From: JALHTG01 sp964528315
Lineage (GTDB): Archaea > Thermoproteota > Bathyarchaeia > 40CM-2-53-6 > JALHTG01
Assembly: GCA_964528315.1 (NCBI GenBank)
Contig: CAZGRO010000001.1
Span: forward strand, 1 to 64,000
Length of the DNA stretch: 64,000 nt
Direction: 5' to 3'
Shown: piece by piece, positions 16,967 through 24,599 of the stretch
Numbering within the stretch: position 1 is the first letter of the stretch
How the letters are laid out: each line of letters begins with the position of its first letter
Position numbers and translations under genes: made by a program
Notes under the pieces: model-generated
Told to the model about the DNA's origin: nothing
Database searches by the model: none
The model's input: only the letters and a program-made list of their open reading frames with translations

Positions 16967-18136
16967 TTGTATTTGACAAAAGCTGAACAAAGAATCCTCG
17001 ACGGCGAAGAAGGAAAGGCGCGACAACTCGCAATGAGACTTCTTGTGGCGATCGGAGACGCATATGATGCATCCAGAATGATCAAGATCAAGAGCTCCCA
17101 AGTATCAGGTGTCTCCTATAAGACAATTGGAGATCCAGGATTAGAGTTCCTCAAAGAGATCAGCTCAGAGGGAGCCGTTGCCAAAGTCAGGAGCATGCTT
17201 AACCCAGCAGGAATGGATCTTTCCAGATGGAGAGAACTGGGCATCTCAGAGGGATTCGCTAGAAAGCAACTTGAGATAATGCAGTGCTTCGAAAGGATGC
17301 GGATCGAACCGACATGCACGTGCATCCCATACCACGAAAGCAATGCGCCTCTAAGAGGAGAACATGTTGCATGGGCAGAGTCCTCAGCAGTAGTATTCGC
17401 CAATTCAGTGTTAGGAGCACATACAAACAGGGAAGGCGGGCCCACAGCATTAGCTAGCTCAATACTGGGAATATCCCCGCTCTACGGAATGCACCTTAAG
17501 GAGAACAGATTGCCAACGCATCTGGTCAGAGTGAAGTGCAAATTGAACAGCGAACTGCACTACAGCCTCATCGGGTATTGGCTGGGACAGAACCTGGAGT
17601 CATCAATCCCAAGGATCGATGGCACTCCGAAGAATCCATCGCATGATAAGCTGAAAGCTCTCTGCGCAAGTATGGCCGCCTCGGGTAACATATCGATGTT
17701 TTCTATCGGAGCGGCTAGGCAACATGAAGTTGAGACGGTTGACGTTCACGAAGAGGAACTCAAGGATACCATCGACCTTCTCTCCTCAGATGGCGGCTAC
17801 GAACAGGTTGCATTAGGATGCCCGCATCTGAGTCTGCAAGAGATGAAAGCAGTTGCAACGATGGTTTCAGGAAAGAAAATGGGAAAGAGACTGTGGTGCT
17901 TCACCTCTCGCCACATTCGCAATCAGGCTCAACGACATGGCTATGTCAGCTCGATAGAACGAGCTGGCGGAAACGTGATTTGTGACACATGCATCGTGGT
18001 CTCACCAATGACTGAGCTTGGAATTAACGGAATCGTCACAAACTCGTGTAAGGCAGCACATTACCTCCGTTCTCTAAGCCGAGTGGAAACGCGACTGATG
18101 GACCTTGAGGAGTGTGTCAAATACGCCCTCCAATGA
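16967..18136 (+). CDS. Phosphomevalonate dehydratase large subunit (aconitase X)
   Basis: 389 residues of the aconitase-X catalytic domain (MYLTKAEQRILDGEEG; TCTCIPYHESNAPLRGEHVAWAESS in part; YVSSIERAGGNVICDTC). In the archaeal modified mevalonate pathway this subunit holds an iron-sulfur cluster and dehydrates mevalonate 5-phosphate. The cysteines in PTCTCIP, GCPHLS and CDTC are candidate cluster ligands. The start is TTG at 16967 or 16973. The small subunit begins seven bases after the stop. Confidence 0.88.
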   Translation: MYLTKAEQRILDGEEGKARQLAMRLLVAIGDAYDASRMIKIKSSQVSGVSYKTIGDPGLEFLKEISSEGAVAKVRSMLNPAGMDLSRWRELGISEGFARKQLEIMQCFERMRIEPTCTCIPYHESNAPLRGEHVAWAESSAVVFANSVLGAHTNREGGPTALASSILGISPLYGMHLKENRLPTHLVRVKCKLNSELHYSLIGYWLGQNLESSIPRIDGTPKNPSHDKLKALCASMAASGNISMFSIGAARQHEVETVDVHEEELKDTIDLLSSDGGYEQVALGCPHLSLQEMKAVATMVSGKKMGKRLWCFTSRHIRNQAQRHGYVSSIERAGGNVICDTCIVVSPMTELGINGIVTNSCKAAHYLRSLSRVETRLMDLEECVKYALQ

Positions 18137-18143
18137 GATACTC

Positions 18144-18566
18144 ATGAAAGGTAGAAAAATCGTTTCTGGGCAAGCGTCGGCAGAGGCTATCGTTAGCAAG
18201 CACGCCCTCTCCTTCTTCGGAGGAGTGGACCCAAAGACCGGCGTAGTGATAGACCACGACCATGAACTCCGAGGTCAAAGCATCAAAGGAAAAGTCCTCA
18301 TATTTCCCAGGGGAAAGGGCAGCACAGTTGGATCATATGTGATCTACGCACTGCGGAAATACGATGTAGCACCGGCAGCAATCCTCAACATTGAAACCGA
18401 ACCAATCATAATCGTAGGTTGCGTCCTAGCGTCGATACCCCTAGTAGACAGGCTCGACAGGGACCCGACGGACGTTGCCCAGACGGGTGACTGGGTTACG
18501 GTCAATGCTGATACTGGTGTAGTCGTGGTTACGAAGCACCCCAAGACGGGAACACATATCAGGTAG
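18144..18566 (+). CDS. Phosphomevalonate dehydratase small subunit (aconitase X swivel domain)
   Basis: 140 residues, DUF126-type swivel domain: MKGRKIVSGQASAEAIVS, LSFFGGVDPKTG and LIFPRGKGSTVGSYVIY are characteristic. ATG at 18144 fits the family start; an upstream in-frame start at 18105 would overlap the large subunit. It forms the active enzyme with the preceding gene. Confidence 0.88.
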   Translation: MKGRKIVSGQASAEAIVSKHALSFFGGVDPKTGVVIDHDHELRGQSIKGKVLIFPRGKGSTVGSYVIYALRKYDVAPAAILNIETEPIIIVGCVLASIPLVDRLDRDPTDVAQTGDWVTVNADTGVVVVTKHPKTGTHIR

Positions 18567-18634
18567 AATCGCGCCGCTCGTTTCTGCAAGAAGCGCCCGG
18601 CTCAGGGCCTGCCCTGGGTCAATTCTCGGGTAGT

Positions 18635-18643
18635 CTTAAATAC
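18635..18643 (+). promoter_or_regulatory. TATA box for aIF1
   Basis: CTTAAATAC gives a predicted transcript start near 18666, 33 bases before the aIF1 ATG. Confidence 0.45.
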
Positions 18644-18698
18644 TCACAGGAACGTTAACCGAACCCGGAGAAAGCATAGGGAGCCCAAGAGCATAAGC

Positions 18699-19007
18699 AT
18701 GGCAGAAGTTTGTGCAGTTTGCGGCCTGCCGAAGGATCTTTGTGTGTGTAGCACCATCAGCATGGAGCAACAACGTGTCAAGGTACGGCTGGAGACACGA
18801 AAGTGGGGCAAAAGCCTGACAGTCGTTGAGGGTGTTGATGCGCGCAGCGTTGACTTGGGACAGCTCGCCTCCAAGTTGAAGGCGCTCTGTGCCTGTGGCG
18901 GGACAGTGAAGGACAGTGTTGTTTTGCTTCAAGGAGATCATAGGGACAAGGTCAGAAAACTACTTGTAGACTATGGTTTTCCAGCCTCCAGCATTGAGGT
19001 CCATTGA
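18699..19007 (+). CDS. Translation initiation factor aIF1 (SUI1)
   Basis: 102 residues. The N-terminal zinc knuckle VCAVCGLPKDLCVC is followed by the SUI1 core (TRKWGKSLTVVEGVD, LCACGGTVKDSVVLLQGDH). aIF1 checks start-codon selection on the 30S subunit. The length is normal for the family. It overlaps a downstream zinc-ribbon frame by four bases if that frame is read from 19004. Confidence 0.93.
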   Translation: MAEVCAVCGLPKDLCVCSTISMEQQRVKVRLETRKWGKSLTVVEGVDARSVDLGQLASKLKALCACGGTVKDSVVLLQGDHRDKVRKLLVDYGFPASSIEVH

Positions 19008-19039
19008 TCAGGACTGCGTATCCCAAGGAAGAAAAAGCC

Positions 19040-19255
19040 ATGGGTGGCCTGTTAGAGACGCTTCAGAACATGAGGCGAAACCGCCGTAGCCTACAGATCT
19101 GCCCCCGATGCGGAAGTAACAGTATTCAAGGATTCACCTTCTTAGATGGAATCATCTTTCCGAAAAAGCATCTTTGCAGAAAATGCGGATATTCAGGATA
19201 CCTCGTCATTGAGACAGACGACTCGAGACAGGAAGACAGCTCACAGCGAACGTAA
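19040..19255 (+). CDS. Small zinc-ribbon protein
   Basis: 71 residues from ATG 19040 (MGGLLETLQNMRRNRR); a longer frame starts at 19004. It has two CxxC pairs, ICPRCGS and LCRKCGY, 24 residues apart, and an acidic tail. Such small proteins often follow aIF1 in archaea. The function is unknown; nucleic-acid or ribosome binding is likely from the fold. Confidence 0.7.
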   Translation: MGGLLETLQNMRRNRRSLQICPRCGSNSIQGFTFLDGIIFPKKHLCRKCGYSGYLVIETDDSRQEDSSQRT

Positions 19256-19762
19256 TCCTTGTGAGATCTCTACCGTCCGAGAAGCCAGCACCTGCGTTGC
19301 GTCAATCAAAGGCACGGACAGGTCTCCAGTCTTGAGGACGAGAGGAATCTCCGTNNNNNNNNNNNNNNNNNNNNNNNNNNNNNNNNNNNNNNNNNNNNNN
19401 NNNNNNNNNNNNNNNNNNNNNNNNNNNNNNNNNNNNNNNNNNNNNNNNNNNNNNACGGGGATCCTTACAGCCCTTCTTATGTCCTCGATCCAGTAATGCG
19501 CAGTGTTGCATGGCATCACGATGAAATCCGCGCCTGCGCTCTCAAGATTTCTCGCAGTTTCAACAAGCAATTTGACTGGTGAAACACCGTTCTCAAGTAT
19601 GGCTTTTTGACGATCAGGAATTGCAGGGTTGTTGTCGATTATTATGCGAAGGTGATCTTGGTCCTTTGATGCTTTTGTTGAACGGACTATTTTCGTGAAA
19701 AGATCGATGGTTGCTTCTGGGCCCATCCCGCCGAGAATTCCAGGTATCCTACGTTGAGTCAA
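19241..19762 (-). CDS. Aspartate/glutamate racemase family protein (interrupted by an assembly gap)
   Basis: N-terminal RIPGILGGMGPEATIDLF and the first catalytic cysteine in MPCNTAHYW are visible. 100 N at 19355-19454 remove the middle. The tail begins TEIPLVL, which in the family follows the second catalytic Cys (CTEIP), so that residue is lost in the gap. Family length (about 230) suggests that roughly 250-300 bases are missing. The stop overlaps the 3' end of the zinc-ribbon gene on the other strand by about 15 bases. Confidence 0.82.
   Translation of the reverse strand: MTQRRIPGILGGMGPEATIDLFTKIVRSTKASKDQDHLRIIIDNNPAIPDRQKAILENGVSPVKLLVETARNLESAGADFIVMPCNTAHYWIEDIRRAVRIPXXXXXXXXXXXXXXXXXXXXXXXXXXXXXXXXXXTEIPLVLKTGDLSVPLIDATQVLASRTVEISQGLRSL
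19355..19454. other. Assembly gap (100 N)
   Basis: A run of exactly 100 N within the racemase gene, a placeholder of unknown true size. Confidence 0.97.
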
Positions 19763-19826
19763 GGTTGAGAGTCATGCCGTGCGGCAGGCTATTCTAGGGT
19801 TATGGCCGCGTCGTGTTTCGAGTACG

Positions 19827-20795
19827 TCACACGTTCAAGCGAAGTGCGTCTTTGAGACCTTTGTATCGGTTTCTCACCGTTACCTCGGTGACATTTGCAA
19901 CTTCTGCGATCTCTTTCTGAGTTTTCTTCTCTCCCTCGAGAACACATGCCACATACAAGGCTGCAGCTGCGAGTCCCATTGGGTCTTTGCCTGCGACGAT
20001 TCCTAGGGACTTGGCTTCCTCAAGTATTCTGATTGCCCTTCTTTCTGTCTGCGTAGCCACGCCCACTTTGTTGCCAATCTTCGAAATGCATCGAATGGGA
20101 TCTTCCACTGGCATCTTGATCTCCAGCTCACGTAGCAGCAACCTGTAGCATCTTGCAACATCCTTCTTTCGGATTCTTGAAGCAGCTGAGACCTCTTTCA
20201 GTGTGCGAGGAGTTTCTGAGGACCGGCACGCAGCATACAATGAAGCAGCGGCAATTGCCGCGATTGATCTACCTCTAACAAGACCGCTATCCAGTGCCTT
20301 CCTGTATACGACGGCCGCTCTCTCTTTGATGGAGGCAGGAATGTGAAGTCTATCCGTTAATCGGTCAAGTTCAGCCATGGCCTGCGCTAGGTTCCTGTCG
20401 GCTGAGGAGTGGACACGCGTCCTAATCTGCCATTTGCGAAGTTTCAGCATTTGGAGTCTGGTGGATAGCGGAAGTTGCCTACCATACGCATCGCGATTGA
20501 CACGATCTATGACCGTTGACAGGCCTTTGTCATGAATCGAATATGATATTGGTATACCTACCCTGCCGCGTTGGTCTCTCTCTTCTTTTGTGAAGGCTCT
20601 CCACTCAGGCCCTCGATCCATTGCATGCTCACTCAGAACCAGACCGCATGCTTGGCAGATGACTTCGCCCTGATCATAATCCTCAACCAAGTGGTCACTT
20701 CCACATTCTGGACAGTGGCCAACAAAACCAGCACGGCTTCTCTCAAGGCCGAATTTGCTACCCACATTGCCAACTTTGCTTTTTGTTCCACCCAT
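19827..20795 (-). CDS. tfb: Transcription initiation factor B (TFB)
   Basis: 322 residues. The N-terminal zinc ribbon CPECGSDHLVEDYDQGEV..CQACG is followed by the B-finger region and two cyclin repeats ending EVTVRNRYKGLKDALRLNV. It recruits RNA polymerase to TBP-bound promoters and reads the BRE. It is full-length. A TATA-like stretch on the minus strand lies at 20938-20946. Confidence 0.95.
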   Translation of the reverse strand: MGGTKSKVGNVGSKFGLERSRAGFVGHCPECGSDHLVEDYDQGEVICQACGLVLSEHAMDRGPEWRAFTKEERDQRGRVGIPISYSIHDKGLSTVIDRVNRDAYGRQLPLSTRLQMLKLRKWQIRTRVHSSADRNLAQAMAELDRLTDRLHIPASIKERAAVVYRKALDSGLVRGRSIAAIAAASLYAACRSSETPRTLKEVSAASRIRKKDVARCYRLLLRELEIKMPVEDPIRCISKIGNKVGVATQTERRAIRILEEAKSLGIVAGKDPMGLAAAALYVACVLEGEKKTQKEIAEVANVTEVTVRNRYKGLKDALRLNV

Positions 20796-21151
20796 TTTCT
20801 CAATCTCTTAGTCGATGCTGAGAGCTGTAGCCATCATATTCATTCGCTTCATCCCAGTATCAGCGGGAACCGTGATACCGATTGAAGTGAGAATCGGCGT
20901 CTCTGGCCCGGAGCGTACACAAAGCTCATTTATGTTGTATTTAAGCCTTGCGGTCGCCTCGGCATCTAGAACCTTCTGATAACCAAGGAGACAATCAGAT
21001 CTCGCACCCCACGTGCTGATCGATCAGCCACGCGCGAACCAGCCCTCAGCAGAGCCGCCTTGCAGAGCCTGCTCGCCCGTAAAGGAACACTAGTCTCTCC
21101 CAGAAAGACTTAAAGCGCGTCCGGAGGTGTCTCCTAACTGGCCCGGAATGA
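20796..21151. other. Intergenic region between tfb and tRNA-Gln
   Basis: About 355 bases. It contains a near-palindromic TATA-like GTATTTAAG (20938-20946), usable for tfb on the minus strand with a roughly 120-base leader, and the tRNA promoter at 21105-21117. No coding frame or recognised RNA was found in between. Confidence 0.45.
21105..21117 (+). promoter_or_regulatory. Promoter of tRNA-Gln
   Basis: AAAGACTTAAAGC contains a BRE-like purine stretch and a TATA box (ACTTAAAG, 21109-21116). The tRNA 5' end is about 40 bases downstream, so the primary transcript would have a leader of roughly 14 bases. Confidence 0.6.
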
Positions 21152-21161
21152 AGCCCGGTCG

Positions 21162-21189
21162 AGGCTAGCTCAGGCAGTTAGCCGCCGAA
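21162..21189 (+). other. tRNA intron 1 (after position 10)
   Basis: 28 bases. The four-pair central helix CGGT (21156-21159) with GCCG (21184-21187) is flanked by three-base bulges CGA (21160-21162) and AAT (21188-21190). Intron helix GGCT/AGCC closes the loop. Cuts fall after the second base of each bulge. Confidence 0.85.
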
Positions 21190-21201
21190 TCTAGCGGTCA
21201 A

Positions 21202-21221
21202 AGTGGATAGGCTACGACCAA
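21202..21221 (+). other. tRNA intron 2 (after D-loop position 21)
   Basis: 20 bases. Central helix GGTC (21196-21199) with GACC (21216-21219); bulges AAA (21200-21202) and AAG (21220-21222); intron helix GTGG (21203-21206) with CTAC (21212-21215). Confidence 0.85.
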
Positions 21222-21237
21222 GGATTGCGGGCTCTGG

Positions 21238-21256
21238 ATCCGTTTCAGGAGGCGAA
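21238..21256 (+). other. tRNA intron 3 (canonical 37/38)
   Basis: 19 bases. Anticodon-loop bases CTCT (21232-21235) face GGCG (21251-21254) with three of four pairs; bulges GGA (21236-21238) and AAA (21255-21257); intron helix TCC/GGA. Canonical intron site. Confidence 0.85.
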
Positions 21257-21325
21257 ACCCGTCGACGGGAGTTCGAATCTCCCCCGGGCTACCATTATGA
21301 TAATCGACCCCCCTGCCCAAAGCAA

Positions 21326-22381
21326 TCACAGCCTTAGACGCTCATAGCGCATTTTCAAGCCACCAGCACTCCAGTTAAAATGCGGCACATTACGCCTTAG
21401 TCTTCTGAACCTTTCACCTAGCGCATGAGCGACTAGAGGAAGAGCCAGCGTTACGTCAGCATAGCAGGTTGCTGTGCGGGCATTTCTCCCAATCTTACCC
21501 CAGCTCTGAGCCTCCTCAAATGTGCAGCCACTCAACCCTCCCCAAACCGGCATGTCCATTGTTATTTGAGCTGCGTAGCTATGACTCTTGTCGTGTCTTG
21601 TCTGGTAGCTTGCTATGACGGCTGTCTGTTGAATGAAGTTCTTGGGCACTCCGCCTCCCAGATAGATAACCCCGGTCATTTCCGCCTTCTCTGTTACCCT
21701 TGAGCTCTCCTCAACATCCTTCAATCCGTCTAAGATGATTCTGCGGCCTCTTCTCCTGTTGGCGAAGGCTATCGCGAACCCTAGAGCACTGTCTCCCAAG
21801 GCAGGGCAGAAGATGGGAACGTGAGACCGGTACGCTTCAATGAGAATTGACTCTTTCTCTTTCGCTTCCTTCTCCAACATCCTCCCTAGGAGGTGAAGGA
21901 TCTCCCTGGAGGAGTAGGGCCTATTGTCCATGAGCCGAGAGCAGAACTCTTTCTCAATCCAAATGTCTGTCTTATAGAACTTCTTCTCGTCAGCGAAAAC
22001 ATCATAGATTCGATCTATGCGTTGCTTCCTGAGCTGTAAATCGTTAGCAATAGACGACCCGATGTAGTGTCTTTCACCTCTCGCCTCGAAGCAGTCATGG
22101 TAGAGGTTTGCACCCGTGCTTACCAACACGTCGATCATTCTCCTTCTTATGAGATAGGAAATGATCTTCCGCATCCCTGCAGGAACCAACGCGCCTGCGA
22201 GGCCTAGCCATATTACGCAGTTCTTCCTCTTGAGCATCCTTGTCCATACGTCGGTTACTTCCGCAAGTTTTCTGCCTTGGAAAGCGGTCAGGCGCATTTG
22301 CTCAAGGAATTCTCCTATAGACTCCTTCCCGGACACTTCGAGGGGCTCCGTTGGAGACCGGAGAAGACGAGTTCTTTTCAT
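21326..22381 (-). CDS. dhs: Deoxyhypusine synthase
   Basis: 351 residues. It transfers the aminobutyl group of spermidine to a lysine of aIF5A. The catalytic-lysine segment QSWGKIGRNA lies near the C-terminus. Also present are STGANLYHD, the conserved NAD-site region, and SHSYAAQITMD. The length is normal. It is followed on the other strand by a pyruvoyl arginine decarboxylase, the first step to spermidine from arginine, so the two may be functionally linked through polyamines. Confidence 0.92.
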   Translation of the reverse strand: MKRTRLLRSPTEPLEVSGKESIGEFLEQMRLTAFQGRKLAEVTDVWTRMLKRKNCVIWLGLAGALVPAGMRKIISYLIRRRMIDVLVSTGANLYHDCFEARGERHYIGSSIANDLQLRKQRIDRIYDVFADEKKFYKTDIWIEKEFCSRLMDNRPYSSREILHLLGRMLEKEAKEKESILIEAYRSHVPIFCPALGDSALGFAIAFANRRRGRRIILDGLKDVEESSRVTEKAEMTGVIYLGGGVPKNFIQQTAVIASYQTRHDKSHSYAAQITMDMPVWGGLSGCTFEEAQSWGKIGRNARTATCYADVTLALPLVAHALGERFRRLRRNVPHFNWSAGGLKMRYERLRL

Positions 22382-22410
22382 TCGGATTCGCTATATTGTA
22401 GCAAATGATG

Positions 22411-22420
22411 AATAAAAAAG
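22411..22420 (-). promoter_or_regulatory. TATA box for deoxyhypusine synthase
   Basis: CTTTTTTATT on the minus strand, 30-40 bases upstream of the ATG at 22381, implying a leader of about ten bases. Confidence 0.5.
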
Positions 22421-22568
22421 CGTATGCAGTTGGACGCTAATGAACTCTAGTCGGGGTAGTCTTGCTACGAGTGCTCTTGATGTAGGAGAAGATCGGAGAG
22501 GACTTGGCGGAACGAGCATGCGACCTTGACTTTTCGGATTTCATGGACTGAATTCTTGGAAAGTTAAA

Positions 22569-22577
22569 ACTTAAAAG
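22569..22577 (+). promoter_or_regulatory. TATA box for arginine decarboxylase
   Basis: ACTTAAAAG, preceded by A-rich BRE-like sequence. The predicted transcript start near 22600 lies ahead of the GAGGAGG element and the ATG at 22653. Confidence 0.5.
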
Positions 22578-22652
22578 CAGACGGAACAGATACCCCACTC
22601 AAATAGCCAATCGGACAAAGTTACCTAGCCTGAGGAGGAACAAAGGAAGGGA

Positions 22653-23195
22653 ATGCAGGAAACGGCCACTTTGCGCGGAGCTTTTCTTCCGAAGAGATTC
22701 TTCATAGCTTCAGGGTCTGCAACTAGCGTCGTATCACAGTTGAATGCTTTCGATGCAGCACTGACCAAGGCAGGCATCGGGCAGTGTAACCTTGTGAATG
22801 TTTCTTCCATTCTTCCGCCAGATGCCGAGGAGACCAAGAACTCAACGATCACCCCGGGCACAATCACGTTTGCTGTGATGGCACGAATGGATGGAGATCC
22901 TGGCGAGACAATTGGCGCAGGAATCGGCTGGATAAGCGGGTTGTCAAGCAAGAAGGAGAGATACGGACTGGTTGCGGAAGCTCATGGATACAAGGACAAA
23001 GAGGCAATCGAAAAGGAACTCAAGTCTAAACTGAACGAGATGGCAAAGATCCGAGATCTTACGATTGAGAAGATGGATACAAGGGCAGAGTTCATAGAAG
23101 TTCCGAAGGGAAAGTATGGTACCGTGATCGTGGCCCTCGTGTATGCTCCATGGACACAGGAGGAATCGAGGCGCCCGCTTCCGAACAATTCCTGA
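22653..23195 (+). CDS. pdaD: Pyruvoyl-dependent arginine decarboxylase
   Basis: 180 residues. The proenzyme self-cleaves at the Ser-Ser of NVSSILPP to make the pyruvoyl group. The downstream segments GETIGAGIGW and GLVAEAHGY are family-typical. It makes agmatine, the route to spermidine that the neighbouring deoxyhypusine synthase needs. A purine-rich GGAAGG precedes the ATG. Confidence 0.92.
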   Translation: MQETATLRGAFLPKRFFIASGSATSVVSQLNAFDAALTKAGIGQCNLVNVSSILPPDAEETKNSTITPGTITFAVMARMDGDPGETIGAGIGWISGLSSKKERYGLVAEAHGYKDKEAIEKELKSKLNEMAKIRDLTIEKMDTRAEFIEVPKGKYGTVIVALVYAPWTQEESRRPLPNNS

Positions 23196-23257
23196 ACGAC
23201 GCCGGACACAGTCGAAATAACTGTCCAAAACCTCAGGCTTATGGCAAACCCTGCGCT

Positions 23258-23776
23258 ATGGAGCAACGACTGGTGCCAGGACAAGCCAAATCCGATTCGA
23301 GCAAGATCCTAGAAGTAGTGGGAGTAGGCGGAACGTTTGATATACTCCACTCTGGACACGAGACGCTGCTAAGAGCGGCGCTTCATTCTGCGCGGAAAGT
23401 GCAAATAGGACTTTCCAGTGACAGGTTTGTAGAGCGCATGAAGAAGACTCACAAGGTTAATCCCTATGATGTTAGAGCTCAGGAAATTCGACGATTTCTG
23501 AAGAGAGAGCATGCCCTTGACAGAACTGAGATAGTCCCAATTGATGATGAATACGGCCCTGCAACCTGGAGTCCTGATCTAGAGGGGCTTGTGGTTAGCC
23601 GCCAAACTCTTCCAAATGGCGAGAAAATCAACAAGATTAGACAGAAAGCAGGGCTTCCACGCCTCAAATTGCTCGTTGTTGAACTAGTTCTCGCTGAGGA
23701 TGGGAAACCAATCTCCACCCGAAGAATCAGAGGCGGAGAGATTACCGCCACAGGCAAGACGATTACACGCTCGTGA
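23258..23776 (+). CDS. coaD: Phosphopantetheine adenylyltransferase, archaeal type
   Basis: 172 residues from ATG 23258. It is a nucleotidyltransferase with GGTFDILHSGHETLL, in which HSGH is the HxGH motif, and SRRIRGG-like ISTRRIRGGEI near the C-terminus (the ISxxR signature). It converts 4'-phosphopantetheine and ATP to dephospho-CoA. A longer in-frame reading to 23150 overlaps the decarboxylase gene and is unlikely to be used. Confidence 0.88.
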   Translation: MEQRLVPGQAKSDSSKILEVVGVGGTFDILHSGHETLLRAALHSARKVQIGLSSDRFVERMKKTHKVNPYDVRAQEIRRFLKREHALDRTEIVPIDDEYGPATWSPDLEGLVVSRQTLPNGEKINKIRQKAGLPRLKLLVVELVLAEDGKPISTRRIRGGEITATGKTITRS

Positions 23777-23966
23777 TGTGAACGGGCTGCGCTTTTTGGC
23801 CCCCATCCAAAAAATTGGAACATTTGTCAACCCTCCAGAAAATTGGATCGCAGCGAATCCCTCACGACCAATACTAGGAAAGCTGGCTCTCTTTGTGCGC
23901 TGTGCTGAGCCCGGTGGAGCAATGAGGGCAGGTCGTTTCGCTCCATTTCGCCAAACCGAGAGAAAC

Positions 23967-24440
23967 CTATGCCTGGCTCACTGGAGAAACTGAGCTCCCG
24001 GGCCTTCGTGCAGAGGCTAGTTTCTTGGCAACCAAGTAGTTCTCCCAGTATTGTGCCAAGTCTCGAAGTCGGCTTGCGAACTGTCTGCTGACGAACGTTG
24101 GATCATTCCTGTATTTCTTCTCAAGCAATCCGCTCCGCACCATGGCCTTGTATGTGTCACTGAGCGTCTGGCTGCTCACATGAATCTTCTTCAGAACTCT
24201 ATGCTGGATCTCCCTGAGAAACATCGGTCGCTTCTCATCCGAGAAGGCTTCCACAATAGCCTTTGCAACCCCCTGCTTCTTCACACTATGCGGGAAGAGC
24301 ATCTGACAGAACACATCTAGATCCACCATCTTCTCCAAGGTCACATGTCGGTCAATTCGCGGGAAGACCCACACCCATCTTCTTTGTCGCACATCATAGT
24401 ATTCCTCTCGGGGGATCGTGCCGATTTTTCGACGAGGCAT
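23967..24440 (-). CDS. Winged-helix-like DNA-binding protein
   Basis: 157 residues from ATG 24440 (MPRRKIGTIPREEYYDV); a TTG-started form would extend to 24470. The middle (FLREIQHRVLKKIHVSSQTL, then SDTYKAMVRSGLLEKKY) has the spacing of a winged helix. I do not recognise a family. Three copies of TCTGATACC-type half-palindromes lie just upstream, so autoregulation is likely. Confidence 0.65.
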   Translation of the reverse strand: MPRRKIGTIPREEYYDVRQRRWVWVFPRIDRHVTLEKMVDLDVFCQMLFPHSVKKQGVAKAIVEAFSDEKRPMFLREIQHRVLKKIHVSSQTLSDTYKAMVRSGLLEKKYRNDPTFVSRQFASRLRDLAQYWENYLVAKKLASARRPGSSVSPVSQA

Positions 24441-24455
24441 AGGTAATTGCTCAAT

Positions 24456-24471
24456 TCTGATACGTTTCAAG
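24456..24471. promoter_or_regulatory. Operator-like repeat, copy 1 (degenerate)
   Basis: TCTGATA CG TTTCAAG, only 16 bases from the proposed ATG of the winged-helix-like gene. The left arm is intact and the right arm is degenerate. Confidence 0.5.
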
Positions 24472-24503
24472 TTTGTGTTGTTGTTGACCCTACCGTTCCT
24501 TAC

Positions 24504-24519
24504 TCTGATACCTATCAGA
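24504..24519. promoter_or_regulatory. Operator-like repeat, copy 2 (perfect palindrome)
   Basis: TCTGATA CC TATCAGA: seven-base arms, perfect inverted repeat with a two-base centre. It lies 64 bases upstream of the winged-helix-like gene. Confidence 0.7.
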
Positions 24520-24583
24520 TTTCGATCTTCCCGGCGTCAAACAAGCCTGATTGGCTGCGAAACGATCTCCTACAGTGCCGAAT

Positions 24584-24599
24584 TCTGATACCTTTTAGA
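24584..24599. promoter_or_regulatory. Operator-like repeat, copy 3
   Basis: TCTGATA CC TTTTAGA: left arm and centre identical to copy 2, right arm with mismatches. It is 80 bases from copy 2. Confidence 0.55.

Larger units (their letters stand above)
21152..21294 (+). tRNA. tRNA-Gln (CTG anticodon) with three introns, CCA encoded
   Basis: The gene is 143 bases; removing three introns leaves a normal 73-base cloverleaf plus CCA. Acceptor AGCCCGG (21152-21158) pairs with CCGGGCT (21284-21290). The D-stem is G161 plus TCT (21190-21192) against GGAT (21222-21225), with D-loop AGCGGTCAA. The anticodon stem GCGGG (21227-21231) pairs with CCCGT (21258-21262), and the loop is CTCTGG plus A with anticodon CTG (21234-21236). 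The T-arm is GGGAG TTCGAAT CTCCC. Introns follow positions 10, 21 and 37 and each fits a bulge-helix-bulge. The anticodon arm is typical of archaeal tRNA-Gln. Confidence 0.92.
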
